Below, piece after piece: positions 35,877 through 44,370 of a stretch of 64,000 bases of DNA. The DNA is from Collibacillus ludicampi (GTDB lineage: Bacteria; Bacillota; Bacilli; Tumebacillales; BOQE01): the NCBI RefSeq assembly GCF_023705585.1, contig NZ_BOQE01000001.1:186001-250000 (forward strand), in the 5' to 3' direction. The notes below the pieces were generated by a model that was not told the DNA's origin, made no database searches, and was given only the letters and a program-made list of their open reading frames with translations. Within the stretch, counting starts at the first letter, position 1; each line of letters starts with the position of its first letter. Both the position numbers and the translations under genes were made by a program.

Positions 35877-36935
35877 ATGTTAAACAAAGTATGGGTACTT
35901 CCCCTTTCATTATTCTTTTTGGTCGCTTGTTCAAGTAGTAGTCATTCACTTTCTACTACTACAGATGGACACTCGATTCTTTATGTCAGTGATAGCCATA
36001 AAATAGACATTGTTGATGTGGATACAAACAAGAACAACATCATAAACAATTCGATATTTATACAAAGCTTGAACTATGACAAAGAGAAAAAAAGAATTGT
36101 AGCTCCCGGATATTCTCCTGAAGAAAAATTTCTGGGACTTTTGTTTGTCGAGGGTACGGACTTGAAAAAAAAATCCACTTCGCCGTTTGCCCCTATCCAT
36201 CTCTATCAATATGGAAATACGTATGTCATGGACTCCGCTCAGGTATTGAAAGACGGAAAAATAGATATCACCCAGATCGGAGTGTATAATTCATCAACCG
36301 AAAGCATGATCAAACTATTGCAGGTTCCAGGCATTGTAAAAGATATTATTGGATTTGGATCGAAGGCGTATATTTCCAGTTATCTCTCACCAGAAAGTAC
36401 ACAGAACGAGGGTGTACCCCCCAAATCGAATATTTATGAACTTGATCTCCATTCATATAAACTCCGTCCAATATTCCACCAGGATCAAAAGTTTGTTCCG
36501 TTTCGGTTGCTTTTTCATGATGGATATTTATACGGGGTCTATCAAAGCGCAAATAATGTGCCGATAGAAGCTCCGCAAAATCAATTGATCAAAATCGATC
36601 CCCAAAAAGGTGTGATCGAAAAGACCGTTCAGTTACCAATATTTGCTAAAGATATGACATTATCATCGGATGGGAAAAGCATTTTTGTCACCCATTTTGA
36701 TCAATGGGGGAGTCAGGATCTCCTTGAAAAACCGTTAAGTAAAGTAGATCTAAGCACATTTCAGGTTGATGAATTAACCTATCCGATCCGAGCAGTTTCG
36801 CTTGTATCCCTCAATGGCAAGTTGTACGTTGGCAATAGTATTGATAGAAATATAGTGGTTATCGATGAAAAGACGTTTAAAGTGGAAAAGACCATTCAAG
36901 CAGAAATACCGGCGATGTATATGGTCAAAAATTAA
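35877..36935 (+). CDS. Lipoprotein with beta-propeller-like repeats
   Basis: A 352-residue protein with a lipoprotein signal (lipobox LVAC, Cys at residue 18) and repeated YncE-like blades such as ILYVSDSHKIDIVDVDTN, LYVGNSIDRNIVVID and SSDGKSIFVTHF. It is inferred to be anchored on the outer face of the membrane. No catalytic motif is seen. Together with the preceding peptidase it forms the AT-rich insert; no mobility gene is present. Confidence 0.65.
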   Translation: MLNKVWVLPLSLFFLVACSSSSHSLSTTTDGHSILYVSDSHKIDIVDVDTNKNNIINNSIFIQSLNYDKEKKRIVAPGYSPEEKFLGLLFVEGTDLKKKSTSPFAPIHLYQYGNTYVMDSAQVLKDGKIDITQIGVYNSSTESMIKLLQVPGIVKDIIGFGSKAYISSYLSPESTQNEGVPPKSNIYELDLHSYKLRPIFHQDQKFVPFRLLFHDGYLYGVYQSANNVPIEAPQNQLIKIDPQKGVIEKTVQLPIFAKDMTLSSDGKSIFVTHFDQWGSQDLLEKPLSKVDLSTFQVDELTYPIRAVSLVSLNGKLYVGNSIDRNIVVIDEKTFKVEKTIQAEIPAMYMVKN

Positions 36936-36990
36936 TCCATTTTCCCATAAAGGTGGCACCCCTTTATCATCAAGGAGTGCCATCGGTTCG

Positions 36991-37560
36991 CTAGAAGATG
37001 TGTTTCCGCTCTTGCTCCTCTTTCAATAATTCGACCGCTTCACGAAATCGTTGCGAATGGATAATTTCCCGTTCTCTGAGAAATTTGAGCCCGTCTTGTA
37101 AATCGGGATCGTCCGTTAAATCGATCAACCATTGATACGTAGCTCTCGCTTTTTCTTCAGCGGCAATATCTTCGTAAAGATCGGCGATCGGATCGCCCTT
37201 CGCTTGAATATAAGTTGCCGTGAAAGGAACACCCGCCGCATTATGATAAAACAATGCCCGATCATGATCCGCGTAATGTTCCCCGAATCCTGCTTCTTTC
37301 AATTGTTCCGGAGTTGCATCTTTCGTGAGTTTATACACCATTGTCGCGATCATTTCTAAGTGGGCAAACTCTTCCGTCCCGATATCTGTAAGTAATCCGA
37401 TTACTTTATCAGGAATCGTGTAACGCTGATTCAGATAACGGAGTGCAGCAGCCAATTCACCGTCAGCACCACCATACTGTTCGATCAAATATTTCGCCAT
37501 TCGTGGGTCACATTTACTGACACGCACTGGGTATTGCAATTTCTTCTCGTAAATCCACAC
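36991..37560 (-). CDS. cotJC: Spore coat manganese catalase-like CotJC
   Basis: A 189-residue ferritin-like protein with two E-x6-Y/E-x2-H-type metal motifs (GTEEFAHLEMIATMV and DIAAEEKARATYQWL), as in Mn catalases. The start is GTG at 37560 with GGAGGGAGG upstream. CotJC is made in the mother cell and placed in the inner coat. Third gene of cotJABC. A truncated copy of its 3' end lies at 34809-34955, on the far side of an AT-rich insert. Confidence 0.95.
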   Translation of the reverse strand: MWIYEKKLQYPVRVSKCDPRMAKYLIEQYGGADGELAAALRYLNQRYTIPDKVIGLLTDIGTEEFAHLEMIATMVYKLTKDATPEQLKEAGFGEHYADHDRALFYHNAAGVPFTATYIQAKGDPIADLYEDIAAEEKARATYQWLIDLTDDPDLQDGLKFLREREIIHSQRFREAVELLKEEQERKHIF

Positions 37561-37591
37561 GTCACGAACTGCCTCCCTCCGAAGTTACTCA

Positions 37592-37861
37592 TTATACTTG
37601 CCAGGGCCACGGTGAATCGTCCCACTGCCATGGAAAGCGGGAATAGCTGTGTCCGAAGTGGGTCAAGGGACCGTAACGGCTCTCATATTCCTGCGCGATC
37701 TTCCAACGTTCTTGAACATAATGGTTGTGTTGTTCGAGAGCATTCCTATCATCCGGATGTGTATCCAAGTACAGATTGAGTTCTACAAGAACGAAGTCGA
37801 TCGCCTGAAGTTGATGCAATAGCTCGTAGTATCGACGGTCGACAGAATGACGCTCGCTCAT
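37592..37861 (-). CDS. cotJB: Spore coat protein CotJB
   Basis: An 89-residue CotJB-family protein (YYELLHQLQAIDFVLVELNLYLDTHP near the start, then the GPLTHFG segment). Its start overlaps the cotJA stop by four bases (ATGA), so the two are translationally coupled. Role: coat assembly with CotJA and CotJC. Confidence 0.95.
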   Translation of the reverse strand: MSERHSVDRRYYELLHQLQAIDFVLVELNLYLDTHPDDRNALEQHNHYVQERWKIAQEYESRYGPLTHFGHSYSRFPWQWDDSPWPWQV

Positions 37862-38088
37862 GACCGATCTCTCTCCTTGTAGCTGTCTGTTCGTCCTTCG
37901 TAAGGGCTATAGAGGGCAGGCCATAACACACCATGCTTTATCGCTTCGACAGGGGTAAATTGCGGGAGATTCGGGGGTTGAAAGCCCAGATACAGGTGCG
38001 GGGGCGTCGCGTATGTCTTGGAAACCAATGGCCTGCAGGGATCGAAAGGGCTCACGAAAGGATGGTAGACCTTCGTTTGTGTGAACAA
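37858..38088 (-). CDS. cotJA: Spore coat associated protein CotJA
   Basis: I choose TTG at 38088 (GGAGGGG six bases upstream) giving 76 residues beginning MFTQTKVYHPFVSPFDPC; the frame reaches an ATG at 38121 but without a ribosome site. The block KTYATPPHLYLGFQPPNLPQF is the CotJA signature. First gene of the operon, needed for CotJC incorporation. Confidence 0.93.
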   Translation of the reverse strand: MFTQTKVYHPFVSPFDPCRPLVSKTYATPPHLYLGFQPPNLPQFTPVEAIKHGVLWPALYSPYEGRTDSYKERDRS

Positions 38089-38124
38089 CTCACACCCCTC
38101 CTGTAAAACAATTGTGTTCACTTT

Positions 38125-38150
38125 ACTGTATGTTAGGCATTTATACTTGG
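38125..38150 (-). promoter_or_regulatory. Candidate sigma-E promoter of cotJABC
   Basis: On the minus strand CATACAGT at 38132-38125 matches the sigma-E -10 consensus; CCATACCC about 14 bases upstream is a partial -35. B. subtilis cotJ is sigma-E dependent, which fits. Confidence 0.6.
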
Positions 38151-38177
38151 GTATGGGCTTTCGCCTTTTTTCGGGAG

Positions 38178-38212
38178 AAAAAAAAACGCGATTCCCTCAT
38201 GGAACGCGTCAT
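38178..38212 (-). terminator. Terminator after the M24 peptidase gene
   Basis: Minus strand: ACGCGTTCC pairs with GGGAATCGCGT, followed by nine T residues. Confidence 0.85.
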
Positions 38213-38283
38213 CTTTCGGGCATGACAAGAATTTTGCTATTGTATGTCTCTTGATTTTGTTGATTGGCTTCATTTCAAGCTTT

Positions 38284-39387
38284 CTATGCCGGCAGAATCA
38301 TCAATTCCTTTGGAAACTTCGTGAGGACTTCGACCCCTCCGTCAACGACTAAGACGTCATCTTCGATACGAACACCGCCGGTGCCCGGCAAATAGATCCC
38401 CGGTTCGATCGTGAACGTCATTCCCGTTACCAAAGGAGTCGTATTCGCTCCATGAAGAGACGGAAATTCATGAACATCGATTCCTAAGCCATGTCCCACC
38501 CGATGAATGAAATATTCAGCATAACCGCTCCTCGCGATCACATCCCTCGCCGCGCGGTCGATCTCGGAAGCAGCAATCCCCGGTTTCACCGCAGCGATCG
38601 CCGCTTCGTTTGCTTGCAAGACTGTATCGTAAATAGCCCTTTGTTCTGGTGAAGCTTCACCGACAACGAACGTACGCGTAATATCAGAACAATAACCTTC
38701 AACAACAACTCCTAAGTCAACGAGGACGATATCACCAGAAGCGATCTTTCTGGTACCCGGTACACCGTGTGGCAGAGCGCTTTTTTCACCCGATAGAACG
38801 ATCGTTTCAAAAGCCGCCCTTTCTCCCCCGTGCGCTTTGATCGCCGCTTCGATCGCCTGCACGATCTCCACCTCTGTTTTCCCCACTTCGATGGCCGAGA
38901 CAGCCGCTTCCACCGCCAAATCCGCTAATTTGGCGGCTTTTCTCATGATACTGACTTCCGTTTCGTCCTTGCACTGCCTCATCTGCAAAAGTGCTGGTTC
39001 AATATCTTGATATGAGCCGCCGACACGAGCAGAGATCTCTTCATAACGGGCAACCGACATGCTTGCTTTCTCAATTCCAACTGTTTGCGGATTCGCGTAC
39101 GTCCGTTCAATGACTGTATGTAGTACATCTGCCGCCATTTCCGTATCACTGTGAGAATCCACATTCATTTGACTTTTTGCTGTCGCCGCCTCTTTTTCCA
39201 AAGCAGGTACAATCAACGTGGATTCTCCTTTTGCCGGTACAACGATACCCAGGAAACGCTCATGCGGATTGCAATAAAAACCTGTCAAATAGAACACGTT
39301 GGCAGGGTGTGTCACGATCGCGAGATCGAGCCCCTCACGTTTCATCCAATCTTGCAGCCTGTTCCTTCTCATCAAATGAACCATCAT
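38284..39387 (-). CDS. Xaa-Pro peptidase family protein (M24B)
   Basis: A 367-residue protein with an N-terminal creatinase-like domain (about 5-135) and a pita-bread catalytic domain. Metal ligands: Asp in VLVDLGVV, Asp in CSDITRTF, His in HRVGHGLGIDVHE, Glu in TIEPGIYLPG and Glu in VRIEDDVLV. It hydrolyses X-Pro dipeptides or N-terminal X-Pro bonds in the cytosol. GGGAGG precedes the ATG. Paralogues (PepQ, YqhT, YkvY) cannot be separated here. Confidence 0.92.
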   Translation of the reverse strand: MMVHLMRRNRLQDWMKREGLDLAIVTHPANVFYLTGFYCNPHERFLGIVVPAKGESTLIVPALEKEAATAKSQMNVDSHSDTEMAADVLHTVIERTYANPQTVGIEKASMSVARYEEISARVGGSYQDIEPALLQMRQCKDETEVSIMRKAAKLADLAVEAAVSAIEVGKTEVEIVQAIEAAIKAHGGERAAFETIVLSGEKSALPHGVPGTRKIASGDIVLVDLGVVVEGYCSDITRTFVVGEASPEQRAIYDTVLQANEAAIAAVKPGIAASEIDRAARDVIARSGYAEYFIHRVGHGLGIDVHEFPSLHGANTTPLVTGMTFTIEPGIYLPGTGGVRIEDDVLVVDGGVEVLTKFPKELMILPA

Positions 39388-39538
39388 GAGTTACCTCCCA
39401 CAGAGCTTTGCAGCTCTTTCGTATTCACTTCCACCGAATATCTTAACAAAAGATTTACAAAAACAATGATGATAATTACAGTATAATTACAGGGAGGTCA
39501 ATCGACAAAATTCAACGTTTTTCACGGAGGGTATTCAA

Positions 39539-40150
39539 GTGTTCAAAAAACAAAATCAATTTTTCGATCTACTTGTACAGATCACGGAAAATATCTCTGC
39601 CGCTTCTGCAGCTTTCAAAGAAGGATTGAAGAATTATACTAGCGGAGAAAAGCTAGCGGCATCCATCAAAGTATACGAAGACGAGGGTGATGAAAAAACC
39701 CATCAGATTATACGCGCATTAAACGCTACGTATATGACTCCCATTGAGCGGGAAGACATTCTGGCATTGGCGACAAAGTTAGACGATATTCTTGACGGTA
39801 TGGAAGCGGCCGCCAATCGTTTTGATATGTTCCACATTCAATCGGTTGACAATTTCATGGTCGAATTTGCAAAAAACATACAGGATTGTGCCGAACAGCT
39901 AGAATATGCTATGAAATCGTTACAACGCAAAAAATTATTGGAAATCCGGCAATATACCGTTCGTCTAAACGAATTGGAGAATGTGGGAGACAAGCTGATG
40001 CGCGATTCGATCAAGTCCCTTTTCGCTCGTACAAACGATCCAGTGGAAATTATCAAACTAAAAGAAGTATACGAGATTCTCGAAGGCGTTTCCGACAGTT
40101 GTGAAGACGTAGCCGATATCCTCGAATCGGTTGTCATGACAAACGCGTAA
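39539..40150 (+). CDS. Pit accessory protein, DUF47 (YkaA/PhoU-like)
   Basis: A 203-residue, all-helical protein starting at GTG 39539 with GGAGGG seven bases upstream. The DUF47 pattern is clear: a long helix with EDEGDEKTHQIIRALNATYMTPIEREDI, then LDDILDGMEAAANRF. Members partner with Pit phosphate transporters and resemble PhoU. The pit gene begins 11 bases later. Confidence 0.93.
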   Translation: MFKKQNQFFDLLVQITENISAASAAFKEGLKNYTSGEKLAASIKVYEDEGDEKTHQIIRALNATYMTPIEREDILALATKLDDILDGMEAAANRFDMFHIQSVDNFMVEFAKNIQDCAEQLEYAMKSLQRKKLLEIRQYTVRLNELENVGDKLMRDSIKSLFARTNDPVEIIKLKEVYEILEGVSDSCEDVADILESVVMTNA

Positions 40151-40161
40151 GGAGGATCGTC

Positions 40162-41148
40162 ATGACACTGATCGTCATTATTGTCATCTTCGCTTTGATT
40201 TTTGACTTTATCAACGGTTTTCATGATACGGCCAATGCGATCGCTACGTCTGTCTCAACAAAAGCGTTACCTCCACGGTTCGCTGTTTTTTACGCAGCTG
40301 TCCTCAACCTTGTCGGTGCCCTTACATCCACGGCAGTCGCGAAATCGATCGGTGGAAAAATAGCCGATCCTTTGCATATTCAAAATGGGCCGATCATCGT
40401 CATAGCGGCTCTCATTTCAGCCATCGCCTGGGGACTTATCACCTGGTATTATGGTATTCCTTCATCCTCTTCTCATGCGCTGATCGGCTCATTGGCTGGG
40501 GCGGTCATCGCATCATCCGGTATGAATGCTCTGAACTGGAGCGGCTTTACCCAAATCATCGAGGCATTGGTTATTTCTCCAGTTTTAGCGCTTCTCGTCG
40601 GTTATGTGATTATGTGGATTTTAAAACTTACAGTGAGAAACGTATCACCCCATCGTGTAAATAAATGGTTTCGTTTCTTTCAAATCTTTTCTGCCGGTTT
40701 ACAATCATTTTCACATGGTGGGAATGATGCGCAAAAGACGATGGGGATCATTGTCTTCGCGTTGGTTGCCGGAAAATTTCAGACCGATTTGTCGGTTCCC
40801 TTATCGGTTAAACTGGCTGCCGCAGTCTCCATGGGCCTCGGAACATCGGTAGGCGGTTGGAGGATCATTAAAACAGTAGGTTCGAAGATCATTAAATTGG
40901 AGCCAATCAACGGGTTTGCTTCCGACCTCACATCCTCCGTTGTCATTCAATCAGCTACCGCACTGGGCATGCCGGTTTCAACAACCCACGTCATTTCTTC
41001 TTCGATCATGGGTACTGGAGCAGCCAAGCGTTTTCGTGCTGTCAAATGGGGAGTGGCAGGACGAATCGTGCTCACGTGGGTGATCACACTTCCCATCACC
41101 GGTCTGCTCGCAGGATTCTGTTACAAATGTATTAGTTTATTTCTATGA
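40162..41148 (+). CDS. pit: Low-affinity inorganic phosphate transporter Pit
   Basis: A 328-residue PiT-family permease with the duplicated signature: DFINGFHDTANAIATSVSTKAL at the N-terminus and SHGGNDAQKTMGI near residue 190; ten or so membrane segments. Imports metal-phosphate with protons. Forms a two-gene operon with the DUF47 gene. Confidence 0.95.
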   Translation: MTLIVIIVIFALIFDFINGFHDTANAIATSVSTKALPPRFAVFYAAVLNLVGALTSTAVAKSIGGKIADPLHIQNGPIIVIAALISAIAWGLITWYYGIPSSSSHALIGSLAGAVIASSGMNALNWSGFTQIIEALVISPVLALLVGYVIMWILKLTVRNVSPHRVNKWFRFFQIFSAGLQSFSHGGNDAQKTMGIIVFALVAGKFQTDLSVPLSVKLAAAVSMGLGTSVGGWRIIKTVGSKIIKLEPINGFASDLTSSVVIQSATALGMPVSTTHVISSSIMGTGAAKRFRAVKWGVAGRIVLTWVITLPITGLLAGFCYKCISLFL

Positions 41149-41160
41149 ACTCTATGCAAA

Positions 41161-41204
41161 ATGATCGATTTACCGTCCATCCGCGGTAAATCGATCATTT
41201 TTTT
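41161..41204. terminator. Terminator between pit and ytaF-like
   Basis: ATGATCGATTTACCG pairs with CGGTAAATCGATCAT, with a T7 run on the plus strand, 13 bases after the pit stop. Confidence 0.9.
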
Positions 41205-41208
41205 ACCT

Positions 41209-41808
41209 TCACAACATTTGATGAAACCCGATAAGAATTAAGAGTATGCCCGCAACGATCGTGGCGCGGTCCCCTAGTTTTTGCGCAACATACCTTTTTC
41301 CCAGATAAGCTGCCCCTCCCAGAAAAATAAGGCTGAATACACCTACGCTCAGCGCTGTAAATATTATGTTTAGACCCGTTACTCCGGCATCGAATCCTCC
41401 GGCGAGCGCATTCATGGCTAGCGCGACTCCTAAGACGACCGACTCCCAGAACCCTATGCTCTTGGAACCGTCCCAATCGGCTTTTTCCGGATTCTGAAGG
41501 ATTTTTGTTACCATATTATTTTCTGCATCGTTCTTTTTGCGAAACGGCTGCCAAAGAACCCACAACCCCACCGATACAAGGACGATCGTTCCAAGGATGT
41601 TTCCTACAATTGGAGAAAAAAAACGAGCGATATACCGCCCGAAATAACCGGCCAGAGCTGTACAGAGACAGGAAATGAGAGCGATCACAAGATTCGCCCA
41701 AAAAGGGATCGATATTTTACGAACCCCGTAGGCGATTCCCACCCCTCCATTATCCAGATTGGACGCGATCCCGATCAGGAGGATCGTCGAAAGCATACTT
41801 GTTTTCAC
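41209..41808 (-). CDS. Sporulation membrane protein YtaF-like
   Basis: The start is GTG at 41808 (GGAGGTG six bases upstream), giving 199 residues beginning MKTSMLSTILLIG; the longer frame to 41928 adds non-homologous residues. Six membrane segments with NLDNGGVGIAYGVR and MNALAGGFDAGVTG, two half-repeats as in MntP/YtaF proteins. YtaF is a sporulation-associated membrane protein; the MntP-type fold suggests cation transport, an inference. Confidence 0.85.
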   Translation of the reverse strand: MKTSMLSTILLIGIASNLDNGGVGIAYGVRKISIPFWANLVIALISCLCTALAGYFGRYIARFFSPIVGNILGTIVLVSVGLWVLWQPFRKKNDAENNMVTKILQNPEKADWDGSKSIGFWESVVLGVALAMNALAGGFDAGVTGLNIIFTALSVGVFSLIFLGGAAYLGKRYVAQKLGDRATIVAGILLILIGFHQML

Positions 41809-41954
41809 GGACTCACCTCCATAACATTCACTACACGCTATCCTATTATTTCTGGCCTGTGAAGGTTCATACCGTGCACAATTTTTACCGAACAAGAACG
41901 GAGTTGAACAAATCCCCATATAGTACATATGACTATTGATTTGGGGTGATCATC

Positions 41955-42815
41955 ATGTTCGATTCTCTCCACCGGAATTCTTACTTATATAGATGGAACG
42001 CATCCTTTGTCCCTGCATATGTTTCCCCATTCTCCTTCCATTCGACACCTCCTTATTCTCCATTGGATCCTTACCAAGACGTTACCTATCAAGAGTGGAT
42101 GAGACAACAGGTCCCACCGCATGCACATGGACCTGAACGACATGAAGAAAGACATCCGCATCTCGTTCATGTGGACTGGGCTTCCCGCTTCCCAAACGAG
42201 GTCATACTGCACGGGCCGCCTCGCAGAGAAGTTGCATTCACGTTCGATGACGGACCCGACGATATCTGGACTCCTCGTATACTCGATGTACTCAAGCAAT
42301 ACGATGTCAAAGCGACATTCATGTGTGTGGGAAGAAGGATACAGCAACACCCACAGGTGCTTCTACGGATGATCAGGGAAGGGCATATTGTAGGCAATCA
42401 CACTTGGAACCATCCGAATTTGACCAAAATCACGCTGGCTGAGGCACGATTACAAATCATTCGTACTTCCGATGAGATCAACCGCATAGCTGGTGTTCGA
42501 CCGCGCTTATTCCGCCCCCCTTATGGAGCACTCAATGCAGATGTTATTCGTGAACTGATCACCTTAGACTACAAAATCATTTTCTGGAACGTGGATAGTC
42601 TTGATTGGGCAAAACTTACGGCTCCTCAAGTCGCCGCAAACATCTTGGCACATACAAGGCCGGGTTCCATTATATTGCAGCATAGTGCCGGTGGCGTGGG
42701 AGAAAGTTTGGAGGACACGGTGCAGGCGATTCCTTACGTAGTAGAAACACTGCGGCAAGGAGGTTACAGAATTGTGACTGTCCCGCAAATGCTCAACATC
42801 TCCGCATATCATTAG
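41955..42815 (+). CDS. Polysaccharide deacetylase, cytosolic-looking
   Basis: About 286 residues from ATG 41955 (GGGGTG six bases before). The NodB domain spans about 90-280 with AFTFDDGPDD (Asp98/Asp99), the GNHTWNHPNL metal motif, RLFRPPYGALN and a late IILQHSAGG. No signal peptide or membrane segment precedes it; instead there is an 85-residue region rich in Pro, Tyr and His. Family members remove acetyl groups from chitin-like or peptidoglycan sugars. The lack of an export signal is unusual; it may be delivered in the mother cell. Confidence 0.88.
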   Translation: MFDSLHRNSYLYRWNASFVPAYVSPFSFHSTPPYSPLDPYQDVTYQEWMRQQVPPHAHGPERHEERHPHLVHVDWASRFPNEVILHGPPRREVAFTFDDGPDDIWTPRILDVLKQYDVKATFMCVGRRIQQHPQVLLRMIREGHIVGNHTWNHPNLTKITLAEARLQIIRTSDEINRIAGVRPRLFRPPYGALNADVIRELITLDYKIIFWNVDSLDWAKLTAPQVAANILAHTRPGSIILQHSAGGVGESLEDTVQAIPYVVETLRQGGYRIVTVPQMLNISAYH

Positions 42816-42890
42816 CAAATTCATAAAATTTCATAAAAATTATTCAATTCTTACACATAAAAAGTCCAGTAACACATTTCTCGTTCACGT

Positions 42891-42927
42891 AAAAAAACGA
42901 ACCGCAAGCGTCGCGGTTCGTTTTTTA
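42891..42927. terminator. Bidirectional terminator
   Basis: AAAAAACGAACCGC pairs with GCGGTTCGTTTTTT, a perfect 14-bp stem with T or A runs on both strands, 76 bases after the deacetylase stop. Confidence 0.9.
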
Positions 42928-43038
42928 CTCTTTCAAATGATACGGTACGGTTGGAATCACTACATCTTTGTTTCGCAACAGCCAGGCGCGAATGAATACA
43001 AGTTTAGGCTCGCCTGTAGGAACTTGAAACCGTTCCAC
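42925..43038 (-). CDS. Possible 37-aa peptide or gene remnant
   Basis: A GTG at 43038 opens a short frame (VERFQVPTGEPKLVFIRAW...PYHLKE) that ends inside the terminator. Sequence and codons look protein-like but the ribosome site is weak and the family unknown. It might be the C-terminal remnant of a lost gene. Confidence 0.3.
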   Translation of the reverse strand: MERFQVPTGEPKLVFIRAWLLRNKDVVIPTVPYHLKE

Positions 43039-43076
43039 ATAAAATGACCCTGTCTAGAACAGGCCATGCGAATCGT

Positions 43077-43628
43077 TTATTTTTGCAAGAGCTTCAGAAA
43101 CTCCTTCATAAAACCGGGCAAGTCGGGCCAAGCGTGACCAGATACCAGGTTCCCGTCTACACATAGAGTTTCAGAAGCATATTCGGCTCCCATATTCTCC
43201 ACATCGGGACGGCAAGCCGTATATGCGGTCATCTTGCGACCGGCAAGCGGCAGCTGTAATGCCGATAAGATCTGAACGGCATGGCAAATCGCTCCCACCG
43301 GTTTCCCTGTTTCAAAAAAATGCCCCACAATGCGAGGGATATTCGGATCTAATCGGATATACTCAGGTGCTCTTCCTCCCGGAAGAATGAGGCCGTCAAA
43401 TTCAGTTGGATCGATCTGATCAAATGATGCGTGTGATTCCAATTGATAGCCACGCTTCTCCGTATAAGTTTCCCAATCTTCGAAGTCATGAACGACCGTT
43501 TGCAATACTTTTTTCGTCGGTGAAGCGATCACCACACGATACCCTTCCTCCAACAAACGATAATAGGGATAGTAAACTTCCAATGCTTCTACAGCATCCC
43601 CTGTAAGAATCAGGACTTTTTTCGGCAT
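43077..43628 (-). CDS. DJ-1/PfpI family protein
   Basis: About 183 residues from ATG 43628 (GGGGAGGAG upstream). The class I glutamine-amidotransferase-like fold is seen in KKVLILTGDAVEALEVYYPYY, GLILPGGRAPEYIR and the nucleophile elbow GAICHAVQIL with Cys near residue 114. Members are proteases, deglycases or stress chaperones; the substrate cannot be told. No operon partners are apparent. Confidence 0.9.
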   Translation of the reverse strand: MPKKVLILTGDAVEALEVYYPYYRLLEEGYRVVIASPTKKVLQTVVHDFEDWETYTEKRGYQLESHASFDQIDPTEFDGLILPGGRAPEYIRLDPNIPRIVGHFFETGKPVGAICHAVQILSALQLPLAGRKMTAYTACRPDVENMGAEYASETLCVDGNLVSGHAWPDLPGFMKEFLKLLQK

Positions 43629-43707
43629 GGAAAAACTCCTCCCCAAGATGGTTTTGAAATTACCATCTTTAGTCTATCATTCCCCATTTTTGTATGCAAA
43701 TAACCAT

Positions 43708-44196
43708 TCATTCTCCCTGTGCATCATTGTATACATGCGGTGCATGATTCGCTTCCCCTTTTATCTGTTTCTTCTCTGGTCTCTCCCCGCCAAAGATCAT
43801 CCATACAGCTGCCATCATCATGAGAACCGCGATGATCCTGCGCCAGTCGATCTCTCGAACAGGCAAACCGAACCAGCCGAAATGGTCGATGATCATACCG
43901 ATCAAGAGTTGTCCCGCAATCGCAGCGATCATCGCTGTACTCACACCGATTCGCGGTACAGCCACGATGATCGCTGTCACGTACATCGCCCCTAATAAAC
44001 CTCCCGTCCATTCCCACAAAGGGGCATGTATGATTTCACGCAGGTTCCCTTTACCGCTGAGTAAAACCAGAAGCAATAGCACCGACATCCCGATGGTAAA
44101 GGATACGAGTGCCGATTCGAAAATACCCACTCGTTTCGACAAAGCGGCATTGATGGGAGATTGAAAACCGATAAACATTCCCGCAAGCATCATCAT
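43708..44196 (-). CDS. DMT-type transporter, YdcZ/DUF606
   Basis: A roughly 162-residue membrane protein with five hydrophobic helices, of the DUF606 half-size EamA-like family (GFQSPINAALSKRVG, WTGGLLGAMYV). The ATG at 44196 lacks a ribosome site; GGGGAGGAG stands 35 bases earlier, followed nine bases later by an in-frame ATA (44220) that would complete the first helix (INGVLVVFMMMLAGMF). An out-of-frame ATG sits beside that site. So either ATA is used or a one-base change has occurred. Confidence 0.75.
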   Translation of the reverse strand: MMMLAGMFIGFQSPINAALSKRVGIFESALVSFTIGMSVLLLLVLLSGKGNLREIIHAPLWEWTGGLLGAMYVTAIIVAVPRIGVSTAMIAAIAGQLLIGMIIDHFGWFGLPVREIDWRRIIAVLMMMAAVWMIFGGERPEKKQIKGEANHAPHVYNDAQGE

Positions 44197-44305
44197 GAAG
44201 ACGACAAGTACACCATTTATGACCCATCACTCCTCCCCAATGTTCATCCTCATATGTTGACTCATAATGACAAAGGAGTCAATCCTGTATGCGTGTCACG
44301 CAACA

Positions 44306-44314
44306 TGGTATAAT
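44306..44314 (+). promoter_or_regulatory. Extended -10 promoter of the RluD-like gene
   Basis: TGGTATAAT fits the TGnTATAAT extended -10, 57 bases before the start codon. A TTGACTC / GAGTCAA inverted repeat lies just upstream. Confidence 0.5.
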
Positions 44315-44370
44315 GAGAGATAGTTATGAACGAATTCAGAATGTCGATTGCGTAAAGGATGCGAAAAACC

